From assembly GCF_039631355.1 (NCBI RefSeq), contig NZ_JBDIVF010000015.1:1-64000 (forward strand): a DNA stretch of 64,000 nucleotides, given 5' to 3'. The first letter of the stretch is position 1; each line of letters starts with the position of its first letter. Below the pieces are notes generated by a model, which had not been told where the DNA came from, ran no database searches, and saw only the letters and a program-made list of their open reading frames with translations. Source of the DNA: Uliginosibacterium paludis (GTDB lineage Bacteria > Pseudomonadota > Gammaproteobacteria > Burkholderiales > Rhodocyclaceae). The position numbers and the translations under genes are program-made. Positions 43,899-52,752 of the stretch are shown here, piece after piece.

Positions 43899-45653
43899 TC
43901 AATTCACCACCACGGTCAGCGTGGTGTTGGCCGGAATGATGACTGTCCGGGTAAAGCTCGAGCCGCTCGCACTGAAGGTCTGCGCGGCATGCGCATAGGC
44001 ATTCAGGCTGGAGGGCAGCGTGGAGGAAATCTTGCGCATGCTGGCGTAGGTCGGCCCGCTGAGTGCCGGCAGGTTCCAGCTGTTGCTGCCCACCGTGATC
44101 GCCCTGGCCGGATAGCCATAGCCGGTCGGCAATACACTGGCATCCAGCAGCGCGATCGCCGCGCCCCAGCGCTTCACGCTGGTGGCGAAGCTCGCCGTGC
44201 TGTCGCTGGCCTTGATCGCGGTATCGAGCGCGGTCACGGCGCTGGAGGAGGTGCCCTGCAGCAGGCTCTGGTAGAAGCTCAGGCCATACTGGCGCAGGAG
44301 GTAGGCGCCATAGGCGCCGCCGATGCTGTAGCTGAAGCAGCTGCTGCTGGTCGACTCGACATAGGCCGTCAGGCTGCAGTTGTTGATGCCGCTCGCCAGC
44401 CAGCCCGGCAGGCGCGAATCGCGGATATCGTTGTAGGTCGTCACGATCTGCGGATTGACGATGTCTTCCATCATCATCGCGCTGACTTCCTCGAGCCAGG
44501 TTTCGAAGCGCACGCCCTTGAGCACCGTGCGCTGATAGAAGTTGATCATGTGGGTGAATTCATGTGCCAGCACGCTGGCCATGAGGTCCTGTGCTGAAGC
44601 GCTGCTGCTGGCGAGCGTCTCGGAGTCGATGAAGAAGACCAACGCCTCATTGCTGTTGGCAAAGATGCCTGAACCCTTGTTGTAGTTATTAAGCTCGTAG
44701 AAATAGCCGACCAGGCCACCCGCGGTGTTGTCGCTGACGAAGTTGGTCACGACGATATTCACATCCTGCGTGCTGGCGATCAGCGCGCTGCTGCCGGTTG
44801 AACCCCAGGGCGCGCCGGCCACCGTGGTCGCGATATCGAAGATGCCGTTGCCGGAACGGGCGAACTTCGTCGCCAGCGCATCGACCTGGCTCTGGGTAAC
44901 CTTGTAGCTCGCGCCGCTGGTGGTCCATTCGCTGTCCGGCACCCAGATGTTGAGCAACTGACCCGTGCTGAGGCTGACCTGCTTGCGCAGGGTCGTCGTC
45001 AGCGTGGTCGCGTTCACGGCTTCGTACCAGCTCCGGCTGTCGCCGGTCACATAGGCGGCGCTCACCGTCGCAACACTGCTGGCCATCACGCCGGCCAGGC
45101 GCGCGCTGCGTGAGGCCTCCAGGGTCGCGTCCGTGGTCGCCTGGGTGGCGGACTGGATCTCGCGCAAGCGCGCCGCCGCGCTGCTGTCGCCCTCGACCAC
45201 ATTGGCCGTGCTCGCGATGCCGCTTTGCGCTGCGGTGGAGGTGTTGGTCCAGATCAGGGTAACGGTCTTGCCGCTGACACCGCTCAGACTGAAGTTGAGG
45301 CTCGCGGCGCTGGTGCCGCCGGTCGCGGACCAGACCCCGATGCCGCTGCCGGCGTACTGGGTGGCACTGGTGGCGCCACAGTTGGCATCGGTGACGCGGT
45401 TGCAGGCCACCGCCAGGGTCGCAGACACGGTGGCCACCGAGCTGCTCGAGCCAGCGGAACTGCTGCCCGCGCTGCTCGTACTGCTGGCACTGCTCGCCGC
45501 ACTGGCCGCCGATGACGAACTGGCGACCGCGACGCTCTCCGCAGCGCCACCTCCCCCGCCGCCACCGCCCCCGCAGCCTGCGAGCACCAGCGTAGCCCCC
45601 AGCGAGACTGCACCGCCGAATCGTTTGAAAGTCATCGCGAGCCCGTCATTCAT
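43899..45653 (-). CDS. M30-type zinc metallopeptidase lipoprotein
   Basis: A 584-residue exported protease: lipobox VLAGC followed by a run of nine Gly, then a Ser/Ala linker (about 35-80), then a large domain with the zinc motif HEFTHMINF (about 363-371) and a downstream WLEEVSAMMMED, giving the HEXTH plus Glu arrangement of the hyicolysin (M30) family. The C-terminal part is beta-rich. It shares the lipobox/Ser-Ala-linker design with two phosphatase-type lipoproteins in this window. The upstream site is weak (AAGG at -14), so the start at 45653 or the ATG at 45635 is possible. Confidence 0.85.
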   Translation of the reverse strand: MNDGLAMTFKRFGGAVSLGATLVLAGCGGGGGGGGGAAESVAVASSSSAASAASSASSTSSAGSSSAGSSSSVATVSATLAVACNRVTDANCGATSATQYAGSGIGVWSATGGTSAASLNFSLSGVSGKTVTLIWTNTSTAAQSGIASTANVVEGDSSAAARLREIQSATQATTDATLEASRSARLAGVMASSVATVSAAYVTGDSRSWYEAVNATTLTTTLRKQVSLSTGQLLNIWVPDSEWTTSGASYKVTQSQVDALATKFARSGNGIFDIATTVAGAPWGSTGSSALIASTQDVNIVVTNFVSDNTAGGLVGYFYELNNYNKGSGIFANSNEALVFFIDSETLASSSASAQDLMASVLAHEFTHMINFYQRTVLKGVRFETWLEEVSAMMMEDIVNPQIVTTYNDIRDSRLPGWLASGINNCSLTAYVESTSSSCFSYSIGGAYGAYLLRQYGLSFYQSLLQGTSSSAVTALDTAIKASDSTASFATSVKRWGAAIALLDASVLPTGYGYPARAITVGSNSWNLPALSGPTYASMRKISSTLPSSLNAYAHAAQTFSASGSSFTRTVIIPANTTLTVVVN

Positions 45654-46108
45654 TTCTTTTGCGCCTTGACTGAAACGTGACAAAACCGGAGCCGGAATCC
45701 TGACCCATCCATTGCTCCGGAAGACATTGCGGCTGGCCGCAAGCCCGCTGTTTCTACCCGATGGAGCGGCGTCCGGCACACGGGCCTCCGCCCTGAGGCG
45801 TGCCGGCCCCGGCAGAGGGCAGATCGGCCATCCGCGCCGCCCTGCACCGCCGTGGACGCCAGCATACGACGCAGCGCCGGCGCTGACACCGGTCGGCTGT
45901 CGGATCCGGCCCGTGCCGCGCTGCCGCTGTGCACCGGCCGCCACACGCCCCGATGTTGCAATTCCTGACTTTCCGCCCGCGAGCCCGCAGCGGTGCGGGA
46001 TGTGGACCTGCCGGCGCCGCGGCGTGACACGGTCTGCAACCCTTGCACGGGTGCCCGCCGGCACCGGGATCCGCATGCTTGCGGACGAATCGAAACCGGA
46101 GCGCCGCA
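45654..46108. other. Gene-free stretch of about 450 bp
   Basis: Divergent promoter space between the M30 lipoprotein and a small membrane protein. The minus-strand frame of the peptidase stays open far upstream, but the predicted residues there are Arg/Pro-rich and unlike a protein. No repeat or operator identified. Confidence 0.5.
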
Positions 46109-46471
46109 ATGAATGCAGAAGACATGACCGCAGACGAGGTACAGGACGCAGCGGAAGCACATTCGTCATTCGATACGGCCATCCGCCATCTCGCCTTCGG
46201 CAGCGCCAGCCTGATCGTGGCCCTTTGTGCGGCGCTGCTGCTGCATCAGCTCGCCACGAATCTGGGCGCGCTGCGCGCCGAGGCGCCACAACCAGCACTG
46301 CACCACGCCTCGGACCGGGTCAGCCGTCTCCTCGGCCTGCATCCTGGGGCCAGTCGCGACGAGGACGCAGACGCCCGCCCGGCCGGCGGCCATCGGCGTG
46401 ACGTGCGCTACTGCCTCAATCTGCCTCATCCGGACACCCGCCATCGCTGCACCGGCAGCCCGGCGAACTGA
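46109..46471 (+). CDS. Small single-pass membrane protein, unknown
   Basis: A 120-residue protein with an acidic N-terminus, one membrane segment (about 30-50: LAFGSASLIVALCAALLLHQ), and a charged His/Arg/Cys-containing tail (RYCLNLPHPDTRHRC) probably in the periplasm. CGGAG lies upstream of the ATG. No family recognised. Its stop is 3 bp from the stop of the convergent K+ channel gene. Confidence 0.6.
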   Translation: MNAEDMTADEVQDAAEAHSSFDTAIRHLAFGSASLIVALCAALLLHQLATNLGALRAEAPQPALHHASDRVSRLLGLHPGASRDEDADARPAGGHRRDVRYCLNLPHPDTRHRCTGSPAN

Positions 46472-46474
46472 CCC

Positions 46475-47566
46475 TCAGCCGAGCATGCGCTCGAACTCCT
46501 GCTGGCCGGCCGGGTTGGTCAGGGCCACCAGCACATGGCCCGCCTGCAGTTCGAAGTCACCCTGCGGATTGAAGTGCCAGTCGCTGCCGACGCGCACGGC
46601 CATGATGATGTAATTCGGGCTGAACCTGCGCAGGCTGTCGAGCCGGCAGGCGACAAAACCCGCCGGCACCACCGCCTCTTCCATGCGGATGCGGTTGTCC
46701 GAGCGCAGCATCTCCTCCATGAAATGCTGCACCCGCGGCCGGATCATCATCGCCACGATGCGCAGCCCGCCGGTGAAGTCCGGCAGGATCACCTGGTCCG
46801 CGCCAGCCTTGGCGAGCTTCGCTTCGTTGCGGGCTTCCAGACAGCGCGCCACGACGCGGATCGAGGGATTGAGCTGCTTGGCGGTGAGCGCAATCATCAT
46901 GTTCTTCGCATCGTCATTGCTCACCGCGAAAATGCCGCGCGCCCGCTCGATACCGGCATCGATCAGCACCGGATCATCGGTCGCATCACCATGCAGCCAG
47001 ACAAGCTCCGGCTCGCGCTCGGCCACGTCATGCAGACGCTGGTGATCGGCGTCGAGCGCCACGAAAGGGCGGCCGCTCAGCGCGAGTTCGGTACCGACGT
47101 TCTGGCCGACACGGCCATAGCCGCACACGATGAAATGGTCGCGCAGGCCATCGATCTTCTTTCTCATGCGGTGCCTCCGCAGGTTGATGTCGAAGTCATT
47201 CTCGAAGAAGAAAAAGGTCAGGCTGGTGAAGAGAAAGGTCACCGTGCCGAAACCGATCAGTGAAAGCAGGCCGGCAAAGATCCGGCCGCCCGCGCCCTGG
47301 AGCGGCACGATCTCGCCATAGCCGACGGTGGAGATCGTGATCAGCGTCATGTAGAGCGCATCGGACAGATCCGCCCGCCCCTCGCCGATCAGCACGAAAC
47401 CCACCGTGCCGAGCAGCACCAGCAGCACGAGGGCGAGCGTGGCGTACCAGGCGCGCTGCAGGATGCGGTTGAGCGGACTGCTGCGCCGGGTCTGTGCCGG
47501 CGCCGGCTTGCGTGTGGCGAGCCGGCCAACCCTGCGGATGGCAAATGGCCAGAAACGGAATCTCAT
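46475..47566 (-). CDS. Potassium channel with cytoplasmic RCK (TrkA) domain
   Basis: A 363-residue two-TM K+ channel: TM1 (about 38-60), pore helix and selectivity filter TVGYG (80-84), TM2 (about 95-118), then an RCK/TrkA-N domain starting FIVCGYGRVGQNVG and a second TrkA-C-like lobe at the end. It belongs to the MthK/Kch type, which conducts K+ down its gradient and is gated by ligands at the RCK ring. The neighbouring gene is convergent. It is not obviously part of the zinc operon downstream. Confidence 0.92.
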   Translation of the reverse strand: MRFRFWPFAIRRVGRLATRKPAPAQTRRSSPLNRILQRAWYATLALVLLVLLGTVGFVLIGEGRADLSDALYMTLITISTVGYGEIVPLQGAGGRIFAGLLSLIGFGTVTFLFTSLTFFFFENDFDINLRRHRMRKKIDGLRDHFIVCGYGRVGQNVGTELALSGRPFVALDADHQRLHDVAEREPELVWLHGDATDDPVLIDAGIERARGIFAVSNDDAKNMMIALTAKQLNPSIRVVARCLEARNEAKLAKAGADQVILPDFTGGLRIVAMMIRPRVQHFMEEMLRSDNRIRMEEAVVPAGFVACRLDSLRRFSPNYIIMAVRVGSDWHFNPQGDFELQAGHVLVALTNPAGQQEFERMLG

Positions 47567-47660
47567 GACCCTGCTGCGAGAATGGGGAGCGCGGATTATA
47601 CGGGCGACTCCCCGGCGCCCGGATGCAGGGGTTTCCCTGCTCCGGCGGCCGGTCCGCCGC

Positions 47661-48596
47661 TCAGCGCGCCAGCATCGCGCCGGCCAGTACCGTCGCGTTG
47701 TGCCGGAACATTTTCAGATAGCTGTCGGCCACGGGGTCGGCAGAGAGCGCGTCGGAATAGAGCCGCCCGCCGACCACGCCGCCCCCTTCGCGGGCAATGC
47801 GCTCAACCATGCGCGGGTTGCTGATGTTCTCGACGAACACGGCCCTCACCTGATGCGCCTTCATCTGGCGGATCAGCCGGGCGACGTCCGCGGCGGAAGC
47901 CTCGCTCTCGGTTGAACGCCCCTGCGGCGAGAGCAGCTCCAGACCATAGGCTGCGCCGAAGTAGCCGAAAGCATCATGCGAAGTAATGACCCGTCGCTGC
48001 GCAAGCGGCACGCGGGCCAGCGTCTCGCGCACGAAGGCATCCATCTCGCGCAGCTGCGCGGCATAGGCCGCGGCCCGGGCATTGATCGCCCCGGCCTGCG
48101 CCGGGCGAGCCTCCACCAGTGCGGCGCGCAGGTTCTCGACATACACCATGCCATTGGCAAGATCCTGCCAGGCGTGCGGATCCACACTGCCGTGAGCCGC
48201 CTGCCCTGCAGGGCCATGCGCATGATCATGCGCCTCGGCCATCCTGCGGGGCGTCACCCCGCGCGAAGCCACGACCACCTTGCCCCGATAGCCTGCGGAG
48301 CGGATCAGGCGCGTCATCCAGCCTTCGAAGTCGAGCCCGTTGACGACGACCAGATCCGCCCCGGCCACGCGGCGCGCATCGGCCGGGCGCGGCTCGAAGA
48401 CATGAGCGTCGCCATCGGGGCCGACCAGCATCGAGACGCTGACTGCATCGCCACCCACCGCCCTGACCATGTCCGCCAGGATGGAAAAGCTCGCCACCAC
48501 CTTCAGGGGCGCATCGGCGGCACGCGCCGGCAGCAGGCAGAAGCAGGCAAGCAGTGCAGCGCCAAGACGCAAGAGGAAACGGACCGGCATGTTCAT
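47661..48596 (-). CDS. znuA: Zinc-type ABC transporter substrate-binding protein
   Basis: A 311-residue periplasmic cluster A-I metal-binding protein: signal peptide ending ARAAD, KVVASFSILADMVRAVGGD, a short His-rich loop (EAHDHAHGPAGQAAHG), DPHAWQD, and SHDAFGYFGAAYGLE with the conserved ligands. It binds Zn2+ (or Mn2+) and delivers it to the adjacent ABC importer. It is the last gene of a unit with the permease and ATPase; its ATG shares one base with the permease stop. The palindromic operator upstream favours zinc control. Confidence 0.88.
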   Translation of the reverse strand: MNMPVRFLLRLGAALLACFCLLPARAADAPLKVVASFSILADMVRAVGGDAVSVSMLVGPDGDAHVFEPRPADARRVAGADLVVVNGLDFEGWMTRLIRSAGYRGKVVVASRGVTPRRMAEAHDHAHGPAGQAAHGSVDPHAWQDLANGMVYVENLRAALVEARPAQAGAINARAAAYAAQLREMDAFVRETLARVPLAQRRVITSHDAFGYFGAAYGLELLSPQGRSTESEASAADVARLIRQMKAHQVRAVFVENISNPRMVERIAREGGGVVGGRLYSDALSADPVADSYLKMFRHNATVLAGAMLAR

Positions 48597-49486
48597 CAGG
48601 ACTCCTTGTGAAGGTGCCGGCGCATGCGGCTGCCGAGGATGCCCTCATGGCGCCCCAGCACCAGCGAAAAAAGGTAGAACCCGCCCGCGACCAGCACGAT
48701 GGCCGGGCCGGAAGGCAGATCCGCGTAATACGAGCCAAGCAGTCCGGCATAGCCGGAGACGAAGGCCATCAGCGCTGCCACGCTGGCCATGCCGCCGACC
48801 GAACGCGCCCAGAAGCGCGCGCTCACCGCGGGCAGCATCATCAGGCCGACGCCCATCAGCGTGCCCAGCGCCTGAAAGCCGCTGACGAGCGTCGCCACCA
48901 GCAGGCCCAGAAACAGCAGGTGGTAGAGACCGCCACGGCCGCCGAGGGCGCGCAGGAATTCCGGATCGCAGCACTCCACCACCAGCGGCCGGTAGATCAG
49001 CGCCAGCACGGCGAGCACCACGCTGGCCACACAGGCGACGAGCAGCAGCGCCGCATCGTCGACCGCCAGGATCGCGCCGAAGAGCACATGCATCAGATCC
49101 ACGCTGCTGCCATGCAGCGAGATGATCATCACCCCGGCGGCCAGCGCGATCAGATAGAAAGCCGCAAAGCTCGCGTCCTCGCGCTGCGGCGTGAGCCGCA
49201 CCACTGCCCCCGCGCCGAGCGCCACCAGCATTGCCGCCACGAAGCTGCCCGCACTCATGGCGCCCAGCGAGAAGCCCGCAAACATGAAGCCGACCGCCGC
49301 ACCGGGCAGCAGCGCATGCGCCATCGCGTCGCCGACCAGACTCATCCTGCGCAGCACCAGCAGCACGCCCATCGGCCCGCTGCAGAGCGCGAGCGCGAGA
49401 CAGGCGACGAGTGCCCGGCGCATGAAGCCGAACTCGATGAAGGGGCCGACCGCCAGATCGAACATCCCGGTCATGCTCACGCTCAT
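48596..49486 (-). CDS. Metal ABC transporter permease
   Basis: A 296-residue ABC-3 type membrane protein with about eight membrane segments, of the ZnuB/MntB group: GPFIEFGFMRRALVACLALALC, LLVLRRMSLVGDAMAHALLPG and VVECCDPEFLRALG are typical. It overlaps the ATPase stop by ATGA and shares a base with the binding-protein start. Assignment to zinc rather than manganese depends on the binding protein and operator. Confidence 0.9.
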   Translation of the reverse strand: MSVSMTGMFDLAVGPFIEFGFMRRALVACLALALCSGPMGVLLVLRRMSLVGDAMAHALLPGAAVGFMFAGFSLGAMSAGSFVAAMLVALGAGAVVRLTPQREDASFAAFYLIALAAGVMIISLHGSSVDLMHVLFGAILAVDDAALLLVACVASVVLAVLALIYRPLVVECCDPEFLRALGGRGGLYHLLFLGLLVATLVSGFQALGTLMGVGLMMLPAVSARFWARSVGGMASVAALMAFVSGYAGLLGSYYADLPSGPAIVLVAGGFYLFSLVLGRHEGILGSRMRRHLHKES

Positions 49487-50223
49487 GCCGCCCTCCCGCA
49501 CATCGGCGCCGCCTCATCCCAGGCCATGGAAAGCATCCTGGCGCGGCCGAGGTTGTCGGCGCCAAGCACCGTCCGCGTCTCGCCCCAGGCGATCGGCTCG
49601 CGCGCCAGCAGCAGCGCCTGCGGAAAATGCGCACGCACCTGGGCCAGGTCGTGCAGCACCGCAATCACCGTGCGGCCCTCGCCGTGCCAGCGCTGCACCA
49701 GCATCAGCATGTCGCGGACGGTGCGCTCGTCCACCGCATTGAAAGGCTCGTCGAGCAGAATCAGGCGGGCGTCCTGCAACAGCAGGCGGGCAAACAGCAG
49801 ACGCTGGAACTGACCGGCAGAGAGTTCGCCGATCAGCCGCGCGCCGAAGCCCTCCAGCCCGACACGCGCCAGCGCCTCGGCCGCGGCCTCGCGCAGGGCG
49901 CGCGTCACGCCGCGGAAAGCGCCACTCTGCCGCCAGGCGCCAAGCTGCACCAGCTCGTCCACCCGCAACGGAAACTGCCGGTCAATCGCCGAGCGCTGCG
50001 GCAGGTAGGCCACGGTCTCGCGCAGTTCCGGAGCCAGCGTGATGCGCCCGCCGCTCAGGGGTACGGCGCCGGTAATCGCGTTGAGCAGGCTGCTCTTGCC
50101 CGCGCCATTGGGCCCCACCACGGCACTCAGCGAGCCGCTCGCAAAGGCGCCGCTGAGATGATGCAGCGCCGGATGACGGCGGTAGGCCACCGTCACGTTT
50201 TCCAGGGTAATCGCGTTGCTCAT
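49483..50223 (-). CDS. Metal ABC transporter ATP-binding protein
   Basis: A 246-residue ATPase of the ZnuC/MntA group: Walker A GPNGAGKSS, the signature ELSAGQFQRLLFARLL, and Walker B LILLDEPFNAVD. Its start overlaps the stop of a small membrane protein gene by ATGA and its stop overlaps the permease start, giving a tightly coupled operon. Start 50223 gives the family N-terminus (AITLENVTVAYRRHP). Confidence 0.92.
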   Translation of the reverse strand: MSNAITLENVTVAYRRHPALHHLSGAFASGSLSAVVGPNGAGKSSLLNAITGAVPLSGGRITLAPELRETVAYLPQRSAIDRQFPLRVDELVQLGAWRQSGAFRGVTRALREAAAEALARVGLEGFGARLIGELSAGQFQRLLFARLLLQDARLILLDEPFNAVDERTVRDMLMLVQRWHGEGRTVIAVLHDLAQVRAHFPQALLLAREPIAWGETRTVLGADNLGRARMLSMAWDEAAPMCGRAA

Positions 50224-50357
50224 GCCGACAGGGCCCAGACCACGCCGGACCACAACAGGGCAATCAGCAGCATGGCGGCAGACAGACGCAGGGCCGCGCT
50301 CAGGGCCAGCAGCCCCGGCGGATCAGGGCGGTGAAAACGAGACGGAACAGGAGGCAT
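50220..50357 (-). CDS. Small membrane protein leading the zinc ABC operon
   Basis: A 45-residue protein with one predicted membrane segment (LLALSAALRLSAAMLLIALLW). Its stop overlaps the ATPase start (ATGA), and it is the first frame after the palindromic operator. The ribosome site is weak and the start uncertain (the frame is open to 50417). Its consistent coupling makes a real gene plausible. It may be a small accessory subunit (inference). Confidence 0.5.
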   Translation of the reverse strand: MPPVPSRFHRPDPPGLLALSAALRLSAAMLLIALLWSGVVWALSA

Positions 50358-50418
50358 GGCAGCAGGCTTTCGGCAGACAAACCGGCTGCAGGAGATTCGC
50401 GACAACCGGAGCACCAAT

Positions 50419-50437
50419 AATGCAACACAGTTGCATT
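50419..50437. promoter_or_regulatory. Palindromic operator of the zinc ABC operon, putative Zur box
   Basis: AATGCAAC-ACA-GTTGCATT is a perfect palindrome with 8-bp arms, upstream only of the metal ABC operon. Sequence and location fit a Zur-type repressor site. The regulator gene itself is not in the window. Confidence 0.7.
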
Positions 50438-50468
50438 TACTGCAAGCCGGGCGGCAGTACGCGGCGGC

Positions 50469-50840
50469 TCAGTGCCGGCGGAAAAGATCGTGCAGCTTGC
50501 ACACCAGCCGCAGCGGGTTGAACGGCGGGGCGGCCAGCGCACGCCCCGCCAGCAGGGCCTCGAATACCTGCTCGACGCCTTTCTCGCCGGTGACCCGCAC
50601 TTTTACGCCCCGGGCTTCGAGCCGCTTCACGAAGCCCTCGCCGGCGCTGCCGGTCACGACGACATCGACCGACTCCAGCGGGTGGCTGCCGGCCTCACCC
50701 GCCCAGTGATGAAAGAGCTGCTCACGGGCGAGCAGCAGATCATGCCGGCGACCGTCCGCCTCGCGGACACACCAGCGCCGGGCCTTGCCGGCATGACCAC
50801 AGACACGCAGACCATCGGGAGAGGATACGGCGATACGCAT
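50469..50840 (-). CDS. NifX/NifB-like domain protein linked to molybdate genes
   Basis: A 123-residue single-domain protein of the dinitrogenase iron-molybdenum cofactor fold (NifX, NafY, C-terminus of NifB): MRIAVSSPDGLRVCGHAGKARRW, then VDVVVTGSAGEGFVKRLEARGVKV. The family binds NifB-co, FeMo-co or VK-clusters. It lies 70 bp after modC on the same strand and upstream of the zinc ABC operon. It may carry Mo or an Fe-S-Mo precursor (inference). Two of its cysteines (RVCGHAG, RRWCVREA) are not common in NifX. Confidence 0.85.
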   Translation of the reverse strand: MRIAVSSPDGLRVCGHAGKARRWCVREADGRRHDLLLAREQLFHHWAGEAGSHPLESVDVVVTGSAGEGFVKRLEARGVKVRVTGEKGVEQVFEALLAGRALAAPPFNPLRLVCKLHDLFRRH

Positions 50841-50910
50841 GGCAGACTTCCTTCAATGACCGGAACAGGACGCCGTCATGCAGCAAGTTGTACGCCAGTG
50901 GCACAGCGGA

Positions 50911-51996
50911 TTACTCCAGCAAGGCGACGGCCTTGACCTGCGCCCAGACCGCCAGCCCCGGCGCCAGCCCGAGCTGGGCGGCCGAGCGATGGGTGACACG
51001 CGAGATCAGAGCCACCCCACCCGCCTCCAGCCCCACCAGGCATTGCGCGGGATCGTCTGCGGGCGCGATGCCGGTCACCGTGCAGGGGAAGCGGTTCTGA
51101 ATGCTGCTGGCATGGTCAGGCGTCGTGGCCACCGACACGTCACGCGCCAGGATGCGAACCCGAACCGGCGTACCCGCGGCCAGGCTGCGCTGCGAGACCT
51201 GCAGCTCGCCCCCGGCAAAGCCCAATCGCGTCAGATGCCAGGCACTGTCGTGATCGAGCACATGGGCCGCAATCACCACGCTCGCCTCCTGATCGCGGGC
51301 GAGCGGCAGATCGAGCCGCGCCAGCGTGTCGGTCAGCGCGCCGGCGGCCATCACGCGGCCGCCCGCCATCAGCACCAGATGATCGGCCAGACGTGCAGCC
51401 TCCTCGATCTGGTGCGTCACATAGAGCATCGGGATTTCCAGCTCGTCATGCAGGCGCTCGAGATAGGGCAGGATCTCCTGCTTGCGCGCGCTATCGAGCG
51501 CGGACAAGGGCTCGTCCATCAGCAGCAGGCGCGGCCGTGTCAGCAGCGCGCGGGCAATCGCAACCCGCTGCCGCTCGCCGCCGGAGAGGCGATCCGGCAT
51601 CCGTCCCAGCAGCGAGCCGATACCGAAGCGATCGGCCATCGCGCGGATGTCATCGTCATTGACGACCCCGCCGGCCCGCTTCATGCCGAACGCGAGATTG
51701 CGGCGCACATCCAGATGCGGGAACAGGCTCGCCTCCTGGAACACATAGCCGATGGCGCGTTGCCAGGTCGGCGTGAAGTGGCCGGCCTCGTCCTGCCAGC
51801 AGTCGCCATTGAGGGTGATGCGGGCCCGGCCTGCTCGCTCCAGCCCGGCCACACATCGCAGCAGCGTGGTCTTGCCCGAGCCGGAGTGGCCGAAGAGCAC
51901 GCTCACGCCGTAACCCGGCAGGGCCAGATCCACATCCAGTGAAAAGCCGGCATAGGCATGCTGCACGCGCAATGCCAGCGTGGTCGCGGCGTTCAT
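50911..51996 (-). CDS. modC: Molybdate ABC transporter ATP-binding protein ModC
   Basis: The ATPase of the molybdate importer. 361 residues: Walker A GHSGSGKTT, signature LSGGERQRVAIARALL, Walker B LLLMDEPLSALD, and a C-terminal MOP domain (about 290-355) that binds molybdate and regulates uptake. The start at 51996 overlaps the modB stop (ATGA). It is the last mod gene of modEABC; the NifX-like gene follows by 70 bp. Confidence 0.96.
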   Translation of the reverse strand: MNAATTLALRVQHAYAGFSLDVDLALPGYGVSVLFGHSGSGKTTLLRCVAGLERAGRARITLNGDCWQDEAGHFTPTWQRAIGYVFQEASLFPHLDVRRNLAFGMKRAGGVVNDDDIRAMADRFGIGSLLGRMPDRLSGGERQRVAIARALLTRPRLLLMDEPLSALDSARKQEILPYLERLHDELEIPMLYVTHQIEEAARLADHLVLMAGGRVMAAGALTDTLARLDLPLARDQEASVVIAAHVLDHDSAWHLTRLGFAGGELQVSQRSLAAGTPVRVRILARDVSVATTPDHASSIQNRFPCTVTGIAPADDPAQCLVGLEAGGVALISRVTHRSAAQLGLAPGLAVWAQVKAVALLE

Positions 51997-52673
51997 GCCG
52001 GCCTCCTCCGCGAATCGGGGTTCAGGGCATAGAGCAGGAAGAGCACGACAAAGGCGAACACCACCATGCCGCCCGCCAGCCAGTGCGCCTGCGAATACTC
52101 CAGCGCCTCGACACGATCGAAGATCTGCACCGAGACCACCCGCGTCTGGCCGGGGATATTGCCGCCGATCATCAGCACCACGCCGAACTCGCCCACGGTG
52201 TGCGCAAAGCCCAGCACCGCTGCGGTGAGAAAGCCGGGGCGCGCCAGCGGCACGACGACGGACCAGAAGGTGTCGAGCGGGCGTGAGCGCAAGGTCGCCG
52301 CCACTTCCAGCGGACGCGGGCCGATGGCCTCGATGGCGTTCTGGATCGGCTGCACCACGAAGGGCAGCGAATAGAAGGTGGAAGCCACCACCAGCCCGGG
52401 AAAGGTGAAGGGCAAGAGGCCCAGTCCCAGCGCCTGGGTGGCCTGACCGACCACGCCGTTTGGCCCCATCACCAGCAGCAGGTAGAAGCCCAACACGGTC
52501 GGCGGCAGCACCAGCGGCATCGACACCAGCGCGCTCACCACGCTGCGCAGCCGCGAGCGCGTATGCGCCAGCCACCATGCCAGGGGCGTGCCGAGCAGCA
52601 ACAGCAGCACGGTCACCGTGGCGGCAAGCTTCAGGGTCAGCCAGACGGCTGCAAGGTCCTGTGAATCGGGCAT
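51993..52673 (-). CDS. modB: Molybdate ABC transporter permease ModB
   Basis: A 226-residue membrane permease with about six segments. WLTLKLAATVTVLLLLLGTPLAW, VVSALVSMPLVLPPTVLGFYLL and LGFAHTVGEFGVVLMIGGNIPG are hallmark ModB sequences, the last being the EAA-type loop contacting ModC. It lies 79 bp after modA and overlaps modC by 4 bp. Confidence 0.96.
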   Translation of the reverse strand: MPDSQDLAAVWLTLKLAATVTVLLLLLGTPLAWWLAHTRSRLRSVVSALVSMPLVLPPTVLGFYLLLVMGPNGVVGQATQALGLGLLPFTFPGLVVASTFYSLPFVVQPIQNAIEAIGPRPLEVAATLRSRPLDTFWSVVVPLARPGFLTAAVLGFAHTVGEFGVVLMIGGNIPGQTRVVSVQIFDRVEALEYSQAHWLAGGMVVFAFVVLFLLYALNPDSRRRPA

Positions 52674-52752
52674 CTTTGTCGGGTCGGAAAAACGGTCAGT
52701 GAAAAGCGGGCGCCGGCGCCTCCGGCCTGCAGCCTGCCTTCAGCACGGAAGC

